Source of the DNA: Volutella citrinella
Taxonomy: Eukaryota; Ascomycota; Sordariomycetes; Hypocreales; Nectriaceae
NCBI GenBank assembly: GCA_034401135.1
Contig: JAWZSP010000004.1
Span: forward strand, 434,001 to 498,000
Length of the DNA: 64,000 nucleotides
Direction: 5' to 3'
Notes under the pieces: generated by a model
Database searches by the model: none
Seen by the model: only the letters and a program-made list of their open reading frames with translations
Told to the model about the DNA's origin: nothing
Program-made: the position numbers and the translations under genes
Shown: positions 1-11,548 of the stretch, piece after piece
How the letters are laid out: the number at the start of each line of letters is the position of its first letter
Numbering within the stretch: position 1 is the stretch's first letter

Positions 1-1180
1 CGCCGCGTCATGCTGCGGCCCCGGATCCTGCGCAATGTCGCCGACGTCCGCATCGACCGCCGCATCCTCGGCCTGCCCAGCGCCGCGCCCTTCTTCATGT
101 GCCCTGCCGCCATGGCCACGTTGGCGCACCCGGACGGCGAGCTGGGCTGGAGCCGCGCCGCCGCCAACGAGGGCATCTTTGAGATTGTGAGCAGCAGACA
201 ATCTCTCCTGGGAACATTACTGACTCCTTCAGATCTCCAGCAACGCCTCCTTCTCCCTCCCCAGCATCATCGGCGCCGCAAAGCCCAACCACCCCTTCTT
301 CCTCCAGCTCTACGTAAACTCCAACCGCCCCAAGACGGTCGAGCTCCTCCGCAAGGCCCGCTCGCTCGGCATCAAGGCCGTCTTCGTCACCGTCGACGCC
401 CCCGTCCCCGGCAAGCGCGAGGCCGACGAGCGCATCCCCCAGGCCACAGTCATCCGCTCCGAGGTCAGCGGCAGCGAGAGCACCAGCGACCACAAGGGCA
501 GCGGCCTCGGCCGCCTCATGGGCCAGTACATTGACAAGGCGCTGTGCTGGGACGACCTCACGTGGATCCGCCAAGAAAGCTCCGTGCCAATCGTGCTCAA
601 GGGCGTTCAGACGGTTGAGGATGTGCGCCTGGCTGTGGAGTATGGTGTTGACGGAGTCGTGCTTAGCAACCACGGCGGGCGATCGCTCGATGGGTGAGAT
701 GCAACAACGCCTCGAGATACTCGAACCAATTGAGCTAACCCAGCCGTCAACAGTGCGCAAGCGTCGATTCTCATCCTGCTCGAGGTCCGCAAGAACTTCC
801 CCGAGGCATTCGACAAGCTCGAAATCTTCATCGACGGCGGCTTCGAGCGCGGGTCCGACATCCTCAAGGCCATCGCCCTCGGCGCCACCGCCGTCGGCAT
901 CGCGCGGCCCTTCCTCTACTCGCTCGTCTACGGCCAAAAGGGCGTCGAGCACCTGTCACAAAGTAAGACACACCCCGCTCAATCACCCGCAATGCAGCGC
1001 CAGTGCTAACATTTCCCAGTCCTGAAAGACGAGCTCGAGACGTCGATGCGGCTCGCGGGGATTACCAGCCTAGACGAGGCCACACCCGCGCTTGTAAATA
1101 CGCTGGATATTGACTACATGGTGGGATCGGGAGACGCTGGGTCGTCTCAGGCCCGTAGGCCGAGGGCTTCAAAGCTCTGA
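1..1180 (+). CDS. FMN-dependent alpha-hydroxy-acid dehydrogenase (5' truncated by window edge)
   Basis: The C-terminal part of an FMN-dependent alpha-hydroxy-acid dehydrogenase (L-lactate dehydrogenase / cytochrome b2 / glycolate oxidase family), which oxidises 2-hydroxy acids to 2-oxo acids. Four exons are visible: 1-186, 233-693, 754-962 and 1020-1180, with GT-AG introns at 187-232, 694-753 and 963-1019; the phases join without a gap and the frame ends at TGA 1178-1180. Family hallmarks are the KREADER-type loop after VTVDAP, the active-site segment LSNHGGRSLDG (the His acts as the base), and the phosphate-binding segment IDGGFERGSDILKA followed by GATAVGIARPFLY. The N-terminus lies outside the window, so a cytochrome b5 domain or targeting signal cannot be judged. 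The product is probably cytosolic, peroxisomal or mitochondrial. It is converging on the Zn2Cys6 gene downstream and is a distant paralogue of the enzyme at 19231-20814. Confidence 0.93.
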
Positions 1181-2405
1181 ATGGAATGGTTGGACTTGGA
1201 TCGCATAATGAGCCGGGCTCATGAGACGACGTAATGACAGTGGAAAATGATTAATAGACAATAAAATATGGTCCATGAACCTTTTTTGAGCTTCTCTCCC
1301 CAATCGCGTGCCCAATAACAGATGCATCATCGCAAAAGAGCCTCGTTGGTGGAAGTCCATCCATCGATTGTCTCGACGCAACGACACTGCAAAGCTCAAT
1401 CACTGACACGCGAGGCCAAGACAGATCCAGTCGTGCCCCACCTTGAAGCCTTCTCTGATCAATGCAGGCATGCGCTAAAATACTGCCCGACAGTTGCTGT
1501 TACTTGGGCTGGATGCGACTGACACGCACACCTACTGCTCCACTTGGCAGCTTCACCTCCCGCTATCGGCCCCCGGGACCGCATCTAACGTGATCGTATT
1601 TCATCCTCAATTGTTCTCACTCACGTTGATGAGACTCCGGCTTCGCATCGGCCGTGCCCACACCTGGAATCCCGGGAGGCCGTTACACTGGGGAGTGGAC
1701 GTGTCAGGAGCTGACATCCCTGCGAGAACCACAGACGTCGGCGCAACTCGCCGGCGCTCGGAGTCGCGATGTGGCCAAGGATGAATAGATTGATAAGAAA
1801 TCTCCGGCAACCGGCCGCCGGCAGCATCAGCGAACGGAGCGCCCCCACAGGTCCATTTGCGCGATTGTGGAGCGCCAATGTCCTAGCAAGTGGCGGAACT
1901 GGACAAGTCGGCGAGAAGTCCGAGGCGCTGGCCCACAAGCAAAGCGTCAGAATTTGCAGCCCGTTGACGCAATGGGGTCATTTGGTCTGCCAAATTTTTC
2001 CTGGCGAAAGCCCTGAGAACCTAGATGCCTCTTTCCTGCCGCCCGGTGCTGGGACATTGGGGGCGTAGGCGGGATGCCGGTTGACTCTTGTGTACTCACG
2101 CTCACGGTGTGGGTGGTATGGGTGGCTGAGATTGTGAATTGGGCGACATCACCTTGATAACAAAATGTTGACCGACATCAAGCGTGTCGAATTATGTCAT
2201 CCTAACCTCAGACATCGGTATTCACTCCGTGATAGGCAAACTTATATAAAGATCAGTTGATTCCGTGGGGAAATACCGGCTTCGCCGCCTCCAAAAGTGC
2301 CCTTGCGGTGCTCAAAACCACCAAAACACGCCAATATGCTCCTAAATGCCAAATCTCGCCCATTTTTGTGACGCCATAACAATCCAAGACCCTCCTACGA
2401 CTCTC
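1181..2405. other. Intergenic region between convergent genes
   Basis: The spacer holds the 3' ends of the dehydrogenase and of the Zn2Cys6 gene. Short open frames on both strands have no domain signatures, no good starts and no consistent splice sites. A TATATAAA stretch near 2243-2250 faces the plus strand, but only a 12-codon frame follows it. I see no supported gene. Confidence 0.6.
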
Positions 2406-4731
2406 TCATTGCGTTGGCTGCATCCCGAAGTCGGCTTCCGGGTACGTGGGCAGCGGCTGCCCCGACGCATCGACGGCGAACATGGAGGCATCGAACCCAT
2501 ACACAGGCGACAGGCCAAAGCTCATGTTGTAATCGAAAAAGATTTCTCCGTCCATTCCGGTGAATTCCTGGTCTCCCGTGAGGACCTGCCCGCCGGCCGC
2601 TCCATTCTCGATGAGGCCGGGGTTCATGAGTCCGTTGGCCATTGGGGGAGTCGGCTGTCCCGCGAGCTTGGCCGCCAACGACGCAATCATCTTCTCCAGC
2701 CCTCCCGACATGAGGTTCGCCAGATGCCATTTCCCGGCCGAGAGCGATCGGAAGCGCTGCACGAGACTAGTAGTCAGGTCATGGACCCGTTGGCGCTCGA
2801 TCAAATCCCCACCGTACTTCATTGCGACCTTGATCAGGAACATGCAAGCAAAGGCCGTCATGCTCAACATGTACGAGGGCATGCCTACAATTCCAGTGGC
2901 GACGTCCGCGTCCGTAATAATGAGATTTACAATGGCTACCGCGGCGTTGATGGCCATGCTCGCGCAGTCCAAAAAGTAGTGCGGGATGGGGTCGTCGCCC
3001 GAGAGACCTCGGAAAATGTGCGAGTAAAGGTGGATTTGCGCAAAGTTGTAGTGTAGAATTGTGCCTTTTCGGGGAAACGATCCGATTTGCTCCCATTGCT
3101 CTAAACATCCAAGTTAGTGTCATTTCACGCGGGCGCTGGGAAAGTCGTTGTCTTGCGCACTCACCTGGCAGTTCGCCCATCCACCGCTCGTACCACTGAT
3201 CAAGTTGTCGTCTAAAGTGAGAGATGTGGTTCAAGTACACTCGCGGAATCGCTTCGCCCTTGTCGGTTCCAAAGAGCTCTCTGATGTTTCTTAGGATACT
3301 CACGAGCGCCACCTGCCCCGTCAGTCTCTTGTCCTCTGGTGTGGCTACCGCGGAGTGCAGGAACGTCTCCCAGCCCTGTGTTGAAGCGTCTTCCTGGACA
3401 ATGGAAGGGCGTCCATAGAGCGTAGCCAAGTGCTGGTCACAAATGAAGAGAATGTACCATAGTCTAGCGCAATCTGCGGCCTCCTGACTTTGACCTTTGA
3501 TGGCTTGGCTATAGCTGTTGTGAAGGTTGCATTCTGCTGCGCGACGGATGGCGTATCCCGAGAGCATCCACGAAAGGTCACTGAGCCAATAGGACGCTAT
3601 ACACATGGCGCGCAGGTAATCACGGTCGATCCGTCGCTCAAACATGGATTTCTCCATAAGGCGTCGAAACTCGGAGCTGCAGACGCCGTAGACGCCATCT
3701 GCTTTTGGGTCGTGGAGGGCGGCGACGGTCAGGGTGGCGGCCGATAAGATCGGGCTCTTGCGTCGAAGCTCCTCGAGTGTGTTGTATCGGCAGCCGATTC
3801 CGTACATGTAGCGATCAAGACGGTCTCTATACAGGGCAAAAAGGCTTTCCGCGTCTGACAGTGAAAGGGATCCTCGGGCGATGAAGTCGTCAATCGCCTT
3901 GCCTCGCTGGGTTTCTGGGTTCTCGGGGGAGCGCAGGGCGCTCAGCTTCGTGAGGGTGTACAGAGAATGGATGGGGACGTAGGGGAGACCTTCATCCTCG
4001 GGCGTAGCTTTGGGAGAGTTGTCGCACGAGGGACCGTGCAGCTCGTGGTATGCAGGAGGCGGATGTAGGTTGGACGTGGGGTTGTCGTCTTTTGGTGGCG
4101 TGCCTTCTGCCTCGGTGGTGTTGTTGGAGGCCAGCTGTGGGAGTTCGGGGAGGCTGAGCTTTCTCATGACTTGTCGAAGGGCGCTGTGCATTTGTTCAAG
4201 GTCTTGCACCACAGCTTCGGAGAATCTAGAGCGAGTGAGCACATGTGAGCCTGGCACGGTCGCATTGACGTACTGTGACTTTTCGTCAATAATCGTCTGC
4301 AAACTCTTGCTGAGGACGCAGCCCAGATTCCGCTCCGAGCATCGCTTGCACGGAGGTCCACTGTCGTCCATCATGCATTTGATCTGGAGGCGCATAAGTC
4401 AGCGACACATTCTGAAGATGCCGCGTCAGAGCACCGATAGAGGCAGTACAGAGGTTTTACCTTATGCTTGCGGCATGCTGCGCAAGCCTTGATCTTGCGC
4501 GATATCTGTGGCATGGGGAGGTCATTGGGAATCAGGCTGCCAAAGCTCTGGCGGCTGCTGGACTGCCTTCCGCTCGAGGAGCGCACTGGAGTAGTGGACT
4601 ATTGACGTCAGGCCACTCCGTTTCGCTGAGCTGGCATATGCAAGACCTACGGTGGTGTCGGTGGCTTTCGCATCCGATTCCTGAGTCGCGGCAGCTGTGC
4701 CGTTGGACTCGGCATATGTGCGCTTCGCCAT
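2406..4731 (-). CDS. Zn2Cys6 fungal transcription factor
   Basis: A nuclear binuclear zinc-cluster regulator of 710 residues in four exons: 4731-4651, 4598-4461, 4383-3165 and 3100-2406. The introns are 52, 77 and 64 nt long. The zinc cluster is built across the second intron: Cys66-X2-Cys69-X6-Cys76-X8-Cys85-X2-Cys88-X6-Cys95, with the basic KHKIK segment between Cys69 and Cys76. A Ser/Gln-rich stretch precedes it. The middle region (about residues 190-500) has the helical look of the fungal-specific regulatory domain, with a segment around RLWYILFICDQHLATLYGRP that is conserved in the family. The C-terminus is acidic and Gly/Pro/Met-rich and could be an activation region. The ATG at 4731 is the only start that opens exon 1 and joins it in phase. 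It is divergent from the GATA gene, 1.7 kb away. Its target genes cannot be told from the sequence. Confidence 0.9.
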
Positions 4732-6455
4732 GACGACGGTTGAGCGTGACGTTGCGACGAGGGTTCTGTCGAGCGTCTCCTGTGGAGAAGTGCTGATCGA
4801 GGCCCGTGGGGAGATTCAGGCTAATACATCGAACAACCCGAGGGTCTGTTATTGCGACGAGGACAAGGAAGCCACTGGATGTTTTCTGGTAATTGGATTT
4901 GCATTACACAGGGATTTGCAGACCGCGTGGGTGAGGTTGGAACCAGAGGATTTTGTGTCGCGTCGGGGGAACGGGAGCCGGCGACCAGGCATGTGGATGA
5001 AAAGAATCCAGGATGGTCGCGGGGGAGGCGCCCTGAAGGTCTGGGGGGGGAATTATGGGGGTATGGAAAGGGCAAGTCCGCCCGATGGTCAAGTGAACCG
5101 AATTGGCCAATTAGGGGCATGGCAATTCCCCCAAAGCCACCCGAAAGCCGCACCTGACTCTAACTCGGCCCACTACAGCCAGCTCAGCCCGCGATGGACC
5201 TACCACAGGTGCCCCAGAGTACAGGCTCTGTATACGCCACCTCAGCCTCTAGCCTCTCACCAGCGACATCGCAAATACCTAGTAGCGCGGCCACTGGGAG
5301 TCTGGTGCACAGGTGCCCTGCCAACCTGGGGCACATTTTCGGCGACTGCTTTCCTTCAGTGCTAGGACTCCTCCCCCACAACGGAGCGACTTGCCTCGCC
5401 TGGAGTGCGGGGTATGGTCGGCACAATGGGGCGCGAGGATGAGTGCCCAAAGCTCGGGGTAAAATTGCCGTTATTGCTTTTCGCCCGCTGGTTATTGGTC
5501 GCTGGCAGTCACGGTGACCACCTCATCCTTTGCGGCCTTGAATACCAGATTGGGAATACCCCAGACTGAAGCAGACGATCTAACCACCCCAATCTATTTG
5601 CTTTAGTCTCATCGGTGAATGGCCCAACAATCCGGGGTAGAAGATGGTCTGCATTTTAGACCAAGTCGGTGATCCCATGGTCTTCCAGTGTAGACTGGAG
5701 TGGAGGTCGACAATTGTTGCAAATGAGAATCACCCTCAAGCAACGCTCGCAGAGTGTGCCACTAGGCAGCTCGGGCGTTTTATCTGCCTCACCTTGCCTA
5801 AAAAAGTAGAAGTGAAGACTTGATGCGCCGTTGAGTCTGAGCACAGACAAGCCCAGTGGCTGGGTGTTCAATTGAGCGACCAGTCGGCCAGGACCACCAT
5901 TGCATGACCCAACCCTTGGGTGCGAATGGCTAGTTCCTAGATCCTAGCTTGCCGAGGTCGGATTTTTAATGACCAGCGGCTCATGGCATCCTATCCATGA
6001 GCTTAAATGCCAAGCAAGGTTTTCTTCGGGTCCTTGCCACAATTATTTTCCACGAGGGCCTGGTGGCTTTTCACCGAGTCGACACGCGCCGATCCGTCGA
6101 CGAATTGGAGGCGGATCTTCTGGACTCCAGGAGACCCTGCCCCTCACTCGGCCCAAAATGAACCCTGAAGGCTAAAGGGTCCCAGATGCGATCCAGTGGC
6201 CACACATGCATGTGATACGTCAGTTGTTGTACTGTGACAGCCTTGCCACTGTCCTAGTCCCTTATGATGAAGTAGCGACGTCAGAGTTCTCACAAATTTT
6301 AAGTTTGTGGCTGATGTGTTTTGCGACAACGAGATCTGGACCAAGACCTTGACTCCAGTCTATCCTGCCTGCACCTGCAATTCTCCTTCTGTTTTATTCT
6401 CATACCCTCCTGCCGATCGCTCCCCCCCTGCTTTTCACACTCTACAAATACACTG
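4732..6455. other. Divergent intergenic region between Zn2Cys6 and GATA regulator genes
   Basis: About 1.7 kb separates the starts of two transcription factor genes, so both promoters must lie here. Short open frames in this stretch are low complexity or lack ATG starts. A short minus-strand frame at 5656-5871 carries two CxxC pairs, but it has no ATG and no joining exons. Beyond the promoters nothing supported was found. Confidence 0.55.
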
Positions 6456-7118
6456 ATGCTTGCTAGCATGGCTACCCCAACCAATGTTCCCCATCTACCG
6501 GCCAGATATCGCCACTCGCGAAGGTCGCGAGCCCAACCGCGCCAAGTTTCCAAGGTACATATCTGAAGAGAAAGACGACACAGCCGGAAGGAGAGGCCCA
6601 CTGACGCAACCCAGATATTTCACGATGCCGGCCTGCTCCGGTACCTAACTGATAAGCGACGTCCTGGCGCGGCAAGGACACTTTCAGAGATCGACGACCA
6701 AGACCTGGAAAAGATGATGAAGCTGTCCAGCAGTATCGGCGAGTCACTGCAAGCCATCGAACATCACAGAGCGAAAAACGGCTTCAAGACCCCAGCAAAT
6801 CGCAAATTCTCGAAGCGCAGTATCAATAGTGGCAGCAGTTTGAGGAGAAGAGTAAAAAAGCCAACGCGAGGCGTTCGCATGTCTCGTAACGATCCCAAAA
6901 TATTGAAGTCCTTGGACTTCGCATCTTCGTACCCGGCACCCAACGTGGTTAGCTGTTACCAGTGTGGTGCAACGGACACACCATGCTGGCGGCGTGGGCC
7001 CCAGGGTCAAGATGATCTCTGCAACACTTGTGGTCTGCTCGAGGCAAAACGACATTCTCGAAAAGCAGAGGAATTTACTCTATGCCTCGCAAAGTTACCG
7101 CCACATAGGGAGGTTTAG
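6456..7118 (+). CDS. Small GATA-type zinc finger transcription factor
   Basis: A GATA-family DNA-binding protein in two exons, 6456-6554 and 6615-7118, with a 60-nt intron (gtacat...cccag) in phase 0. It is 200 residues long from the ATG at 6456, or 196 from the in-frame ATG at 6468. The single finger is Cys147-X2-Cys150-X18-Cys169-X2-Cys172 with the core TPCWRRGPQG and CNTCGLLEAK. The 18-residue loop is the class IVb spacing known from WC-2 and NsdD-type fungal factors, not the 17-residue loop of nitrogen or siderophore regulators. The canonical Leu/Glu after TP is a Cys here. A basic stretch (about residues 95-125, rich in Lys/Arg) lies before the finger and could be a nuclear signal. The finger sits almost at the C-terminus, only about 28 residues from the end. 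No PAS domain is visible, so this is not WC-1/WC-2. The biological role is unknown. Confidence 0.85.
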
Positions 7119-7446
7119 AGCGTTACGCAGACAAGACCCGAATTTCATCGGCATTTTCGAGTAATGTCGAGGGCGTGAAAGCTTGCAGCTTGATGATAAG
7201 CTTGGCTGAGGGTATTTCAACTTGGGCAAACCTTATACCCGGCGTCTACTGGGGCCTTATGTATGATTCGGAATACATTCAAGAGACTAGATGTGCTGAT
7301 AGGAGCCAGAGTGTTGTCACATTTGTCGGGTTAGCTAATGAGATGAAGTAAGTTATGATTCACTCGGACGCCGTTATGGTAAGGGAAGATGTGAAGTAAA
7401 TAGACACAAGCCAAAAACTAGCTGTACTTGCTATTGATATGTTCAG
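7119..7446. other. Short spacer upstream of the double-psi beta-barrel gene
   Basis: The 3' end of the GATA gene and the unresolved 5' part of the next gene lie here. An open frame of 53 codons from about 7192 ends next to a good donor (gtaagt), but it does not join the next exon in frame and does not encode a signal peptide. GATA-containing motifs (TGATAAG) occur around 7192-7200. Confidence 0.4.
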
Positions 7447-7868
7447 ATTGATCCCTCGGATGATGACGCTTCAAATATCTTGAATAAGAGATTAACAGCT
7501 ACGGTGAAGGTGATGAAGCCTTCAAAGGGGCCCGACACAAGGGTAAGCTAACGTGGTACGACGTTGAGAAGGACCGTGGCAGCGGCGGCGCTGGTTCGTG
7601 CGGCAAGAAGTTTTTCAACACTGACCTCGTCGCTGCTCTCCACGGTAGCTACATGTCCGACCTGCCCAATCCCAACAATGATCCCTTTTGCTGGCAGTGG
7701 ATTACCCTATGGTACAATGGCAAGAAGGTCCAGGCCCAGGTCACCGACGCATGTCCGCCTAGCGACTGCCCTAGTCGGGACCATGTCGATGCATCCCCCG
7801 CTGTTCTCACCGCACTGGGATGTGACGGCATGTGCCCAGAAGTCGAGTGGCGCTTTGGGTTGTTATAA
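7447..7868 (+). CDS. RlpA-like / double-psi beta-barrel (barwin/expansin-like) protein, 5' end unresolved
   Basis: A complete double-psi beta-barrel domain of the RlpA-like type found in small secreted fungal proteins. Conserved blocks are GKLTWYD near the start, GSCGKKF, LPNPNNDPFCWQWITLWYNGK, VQAQVTDACPPSDC (with the family Asp) and HVDASPAVLTALGC before EVEWRFG and the stop at 7866-7868. The domain is open in one frame from 7542. An upstream exon 7447-7503 encodes an acidic stretch ending in NKR, a possible Kex2 processing site, and joins in phase through a 38-nt intron (7504-7541). The first in-frame ATG of the main exon (7653) lies inside the domain, and no exon coding a signal peptide could be joined. 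Either a distant first exon was missed or the gene has lost its 5' end. Such proteins are usually secreted cell-wall or plant-interaction proteins. Confidence 0.6.
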
Positions 7869-8769
7869 GCGTGTGTGTATTGCTATGGGCGAGACTGGGC
7901 CATACAAGTCTGGCTAACGGGCTGCAATCAGGTTAACATGATTTATATAGCGTTGGTGTTGAAGTGGTTCGCGCTCAAAGCTCGCTCAAGATGCAAGGAA
8001 GGAGTTGCGGGTCATTTTAGCTGTCACGATAGTTCAATAAACATTCGTGGTGCCGATAAACTTAGTATGTCGTGTTTCTTTTTGGATGTGGCCTTGGGTG
8101 CCGCTGGGACAACGGCCGTTGGCCCGATCTGTCGCTCACCGTGGGGCAACGAAAAACTGAGTGCTTGAGATATCGAAACTGAACGCCAAGATTTGTTTCC
8201 ATTCGCCTCTTTATCAGCTCGTCGGTAATACTAAGGGCCTCGATAAAATTGAGGCCGGAGTCGCCAGTAGGTACGAAGTGAGATGTCCATTCATACCCAC
8301 CACTGGTCCGATGGAAATGTCCGCAAGAGTTATAGACCTAGGCCTAGAGTTCGCCTGCATTGCATTGCACATTAGTGTGGCTCGCTAGTTTGGCATGGCA
8401 GGCAACCTTGTTGGTCCTCGCTTATCATTGTCATTGTGATACTATACGTACTGTGCAGTGCAGGTGGCGTCACAAGAAACGACGACGACTGGACTCACAC
8501 ATGTACGGTACTCTGTACTCTACATGTGGGCGGGTGCGATGCGGCTCTGCTGCTCAACCACCTGGAACAGCGGTGAGGGGTCGGGGGAGGTGTCGGGGCC
8601 CGGGGTGCGCCCACCTCAGCAGCCTGCCCGATGACTAAGGCTTCTTCTGGTTGTAGTCAGTCACACCCAATGCTCACCACCATGCCACCCAGGCATCTCT
8701 CTCTAGCTATCCTCACTCTTCAGCATCCATCCTTGGCTCTGCGTTATCGCAGATGCTGATGTCGAAGCC
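7869..8769. other. Intergenic region upstream of the FunK1 kinase
   Basis: About 900 nt with a GC-rich block near 8570-8635 (gtcgggggaggtgtcggggc) and short repeats of gtac/tgtac type near 8450-8530. No coding signal was found; it should contain the kinase promoter. Confidence 0.5.
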
Positions 8770-10647
8770 ATGCCACCAAATCAGCAGTCAGCCATTTCGG
8801 AGCAACTTCTTGATGTTGCTCAACACGTCAATGGACGCATCTACGGCCCAGTCAAGGGGTTCGAGGCGCAGTTTCTGGGCGGCGCAGCACCATACAACCC
8901 GTCTCTGGCTACCAACCTCCAACAGCCGCTTCTCTTCCGCGACCTCTCGTCTGTCAAAACTCGAGCCGCCACTATCAACAAAGCCCGCGAGCTTCTGGCT
9001 GCCCAACAGTTTCCCGACAAACACTGGGCTGTGACCGATGACGGTTGGTTTGTTCAAACTCTCGGTTCCTCGGAAACTCAAAACCTGTCCAGTCAGATCC
9101 CGAAAGCCCTAGCCTTTGCCAGTGTCATTGGCTACCTGCCGCCTGATGAGTGGCAAGACTATTCGACCGGGCTGTTGCGGCTAGCCGAACGCGCAGCTCA
9201 GGCTTTCAAAGATAACCCTGTCCGTCTTTTCCTGCATGCCTTCTACATATACGACGGATTTGTCGAGCCCTGGGTGTTCGACAGAGGGGCCATGTGGAGT
9301 GGCCAGCCTACCGGCCTGGATGATTCACTCTCCCAGCTTATCCACCTCATCACTTCGTATTCCCAATTGACCGCCCCACAGTTGGGCTTACCCTCTCTCC
9401 CCTCGAAGTCCACAAGTGAGACAAACGATTATATTTCCGTTGGTGAATTATTGTCAGACCTGCCTGGGCGTTGCACATCACTGAGCGGTGAGCCCGACTC
9501 CGACGAAAACCTAGGGCTACAGTCTTTTGAGATGGAATCGGGACCGGTGTTGGTCCCGGACGGTATTATCACTAAAAGGCCAATTTGCTACCGAGCCAAA
9601 TTGAAGGATGCGAACCGCTCGGATTTTATCGTCAAGTTTAAATGGAGAAGTGAGGAAGCCAGCAAGGAGGAGATTCTGTTAACCACTGCGAAAGAGAGAG
9701 GCGTTTGGGGGATTGTCAAGATTGCGGGCCATGGTACTATCACCTCTCTCAAGCAGCTGCGACGAAATCTCGACCTTGGAAGTGCCCTGGAAATCACGGA
9801 ATTGCCGGCTTCTGGCCCTGCCATCGACGCCGCCCCAAGTGATCCAAACGAAGCAGGACATTCCAATCTGGAACCTGAGCATCCAAGCCATGCTGTCTTG
9901 AACGGCGGTATAGCCAGACATAGCCGACCAGCGAATCCAGGGTTATCAAGCTCCGACGAAGAACTGGTCTTCGCTTGGGTTGCAATTTGTCCAATCGGTA
10001 AACCACTCTAAGAATACACTGACACCCTGGAATTATTACGCGCCATGCGAGATGCCTTCAGAGCTCACAAGTCGCTGCTTTTTCAAGGAAGAATTCTCCA
10101 CCGCGACGTCTCTATTGGAAACATCTTGATAACCGTCCCTGAGAAGACAGACGACCCCGCAGGTATTCTCATCGACCTTGATGTTGCTATCGATCTGGAT
10201 TCCGGTCCGGGTCTGCCTGGCTCCCTGGTCGGCACCAAGCTCTTTATGGGGATTGGTACCATGATGGGGAGCATCCACCGCTATCGCCATGACCTTGAAG
10301 CTTTCTTCTTCGTCTTTCTGGTGCTAATGATCCGTGGGCGGAGCTCAAACCTCCCCGAGACCAGTCTACTGAAAAGGTGGACGGCGGAGGTGTCCTGGCG
10401 AGAGCTTGGAGAGGCAAAGATTCACGACATGCGGCCGGAAAATTTTGGGCATATACTCGATGAGTTCAGGCCCGAGTTCGACCATCTGAAACCTATTGCT
10501 GAGCAGCTTCGAGATACTCTCTTTCCTATTGTCAACGGCCAATTAAATTTTGGCGCAAACACTACCCTTCCAGTAACTCAGAAGCTCTATACAGAGGTTG
10601 AGAGCGCCTTTGATAGCGCTATTGTTCTTTCATCTGGTTCTAGTTAA
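8770..10647 (+). pseudogene. FunK1-type fungal protein kinase interrupted by one in-frame TAA
   Basis: A FunK1 (Pkinase_fungal) protein kinase of about 625 codons in a single frame without introns. The N-terminal block (8770-10008, 413 codons) has the family's leading helical region and the N-lobe, with the probable ATP-binding Lys in FIVKFKW and a long insert. The C-terminal block (10012-10647) has the catalytic loop ILHRDVSIGNILI, the metal-binding Asp in LIDLDVAID, and the family sequence GTKLFMG...HRYRHDLEAFFFV. Both blocks are in the same frame and are separated only by TAA at 10009-10011, in the hinge between the lobes (GKPL-stop-EYTDTLELLRAMRDAF). No GT-AG intron removes the stop and keeps the frame. 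The protein made would lack the whole catalytic lobe, so it is a recent pseudogene, a truncated allele, or depends on recoding. The FunK1 family expands in many fungi; its substrates are mostly unknown. Confidence 0.8.
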
Positions 10648-11106
10648 TTGGAGTCTTCTCTTTAGAATGAGATAGTCAAATATATGAGAATCATTTAGGG
10701 CTTAGCTGTCCTTAAAGTATATATAAGCCTGCATACTGTATTGGCTTTTAAACTACCTTGTATATATATTATGGAAGATAGTCAACAAGCCCGTGCAACA
10801 CACAGCCTGATATATACACAATAGAAACCACAGCAAATTTCACAGTAGATGTCATACCCAACATCTCAACCACAGTGTTAGTCCGTAATAAGTCACAATT
10901 AGCATTTGACAGATGCAGCAAATAGCAGCCTTCTTGTCCATCAAGGTCTCTGCACTACCAAAGGTTGTAGGAAGGTTGCAATAAACTCACGCACTTCAGA
11001 GTTTCCAACCTTTGTGGCCGCAGGCGCAAGGACAAAGTTATCCACGCCGGATGACCCAACGCCGGGCTTGCGCCAGCTATATCATAATGCCTTTCCCCCA
11101 GCTTCT

Positions 11107-11158
11107 CATCAAGCAAGCAGCCAAGCAAGCAACCAAGCCAGCAGCCAAGCAAGCCAAC
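11107..11158. repeat. CAAG/CAGC-rich imperfect tandem repeat
   Basis: The stretch is built from repeated aagcaagcagcc and aagcaagcaacc-like units in about four imperfect copies, directly before a CA microsatellite. Confidence 0.75.
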
Positions 11159-11163
11159 GCCCG

Positions 11164-11186
11164 CACACACACACACACACACACAC
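11164..11186. repeat. CA dinucleotide microsatellite
   Basis: An uninterrupted run of about 11 CA units is visible. It is likely to vary in length between strains. Confidence 0.9.
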
Positions 11187-11335
11187 TTCTCTCGCCCAAC
11201 GACCTCGAGATGCCACTAATCAACGCTCCCTTTATCTCTGAAGAGGGTCTTCTCTTAGAGAAAACGATCAACTTTAAGCTGCCAGCTAAAAGCCCGAACC
11301 CACGAAATATCTGAACTAACACACTATCCGACGAG

Positions 11336-11548
11336 ATGCTGATATATCTCTTGATATTTGGATATGAATTGATGGGTAAGGAAGTCAGTGTGGAGGCTAC
11401 AAAGAGCATTGGCTTCCTATGGACAGGAGATAAAGGCCTGAAGAAGGATATCCTTTCCAGGATCAGGGAGAAGAACGGTGACTGGCTGAAGAAGCTGGTG
11501 GAAGTGGCGGAGAAGCTGCAGAAGAAGGCACGTAATAAGCAGCGATAG
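11336..11548 (+). CDS. Short unrecognised ORF in AT-rich spacer
   Basis: A 70-codon open frame starting with ATG. Its second half is charged and helical (GLKKDILSRIREKNGDWLKK), the first part hydrophobic. Base composition in the frame is coding-like compared with the flanking AT-rich DNA. It could be a remnant exon of a decayed gene rather than an independent gene. No domain is recognised and no promoter is evident. Confidence 0.2.
   Translation: MLIYLLIFGYELMGKEVSVEATKSIGFLWTGDKGLKKDILSRIREKNGDWLKKLVEVAEKLQKKARNKQR

Noticed and set aside
95..952. 285-codon minus-strand frame over the FMN dehydrogenase
   Set aside because: Shadow of the plus-strand exons; crosses the real introns and has no domain.
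10009..10011. A-to-I RNA editing of the FunK1 stop codon, as reported for kinase pseudogene PUK1 in Fusarium
   Set aside because: Reported cases change UAG to UGG; UAA would need both adenosines edited. It is not excluded, but is less likely than a nonsense mutation.
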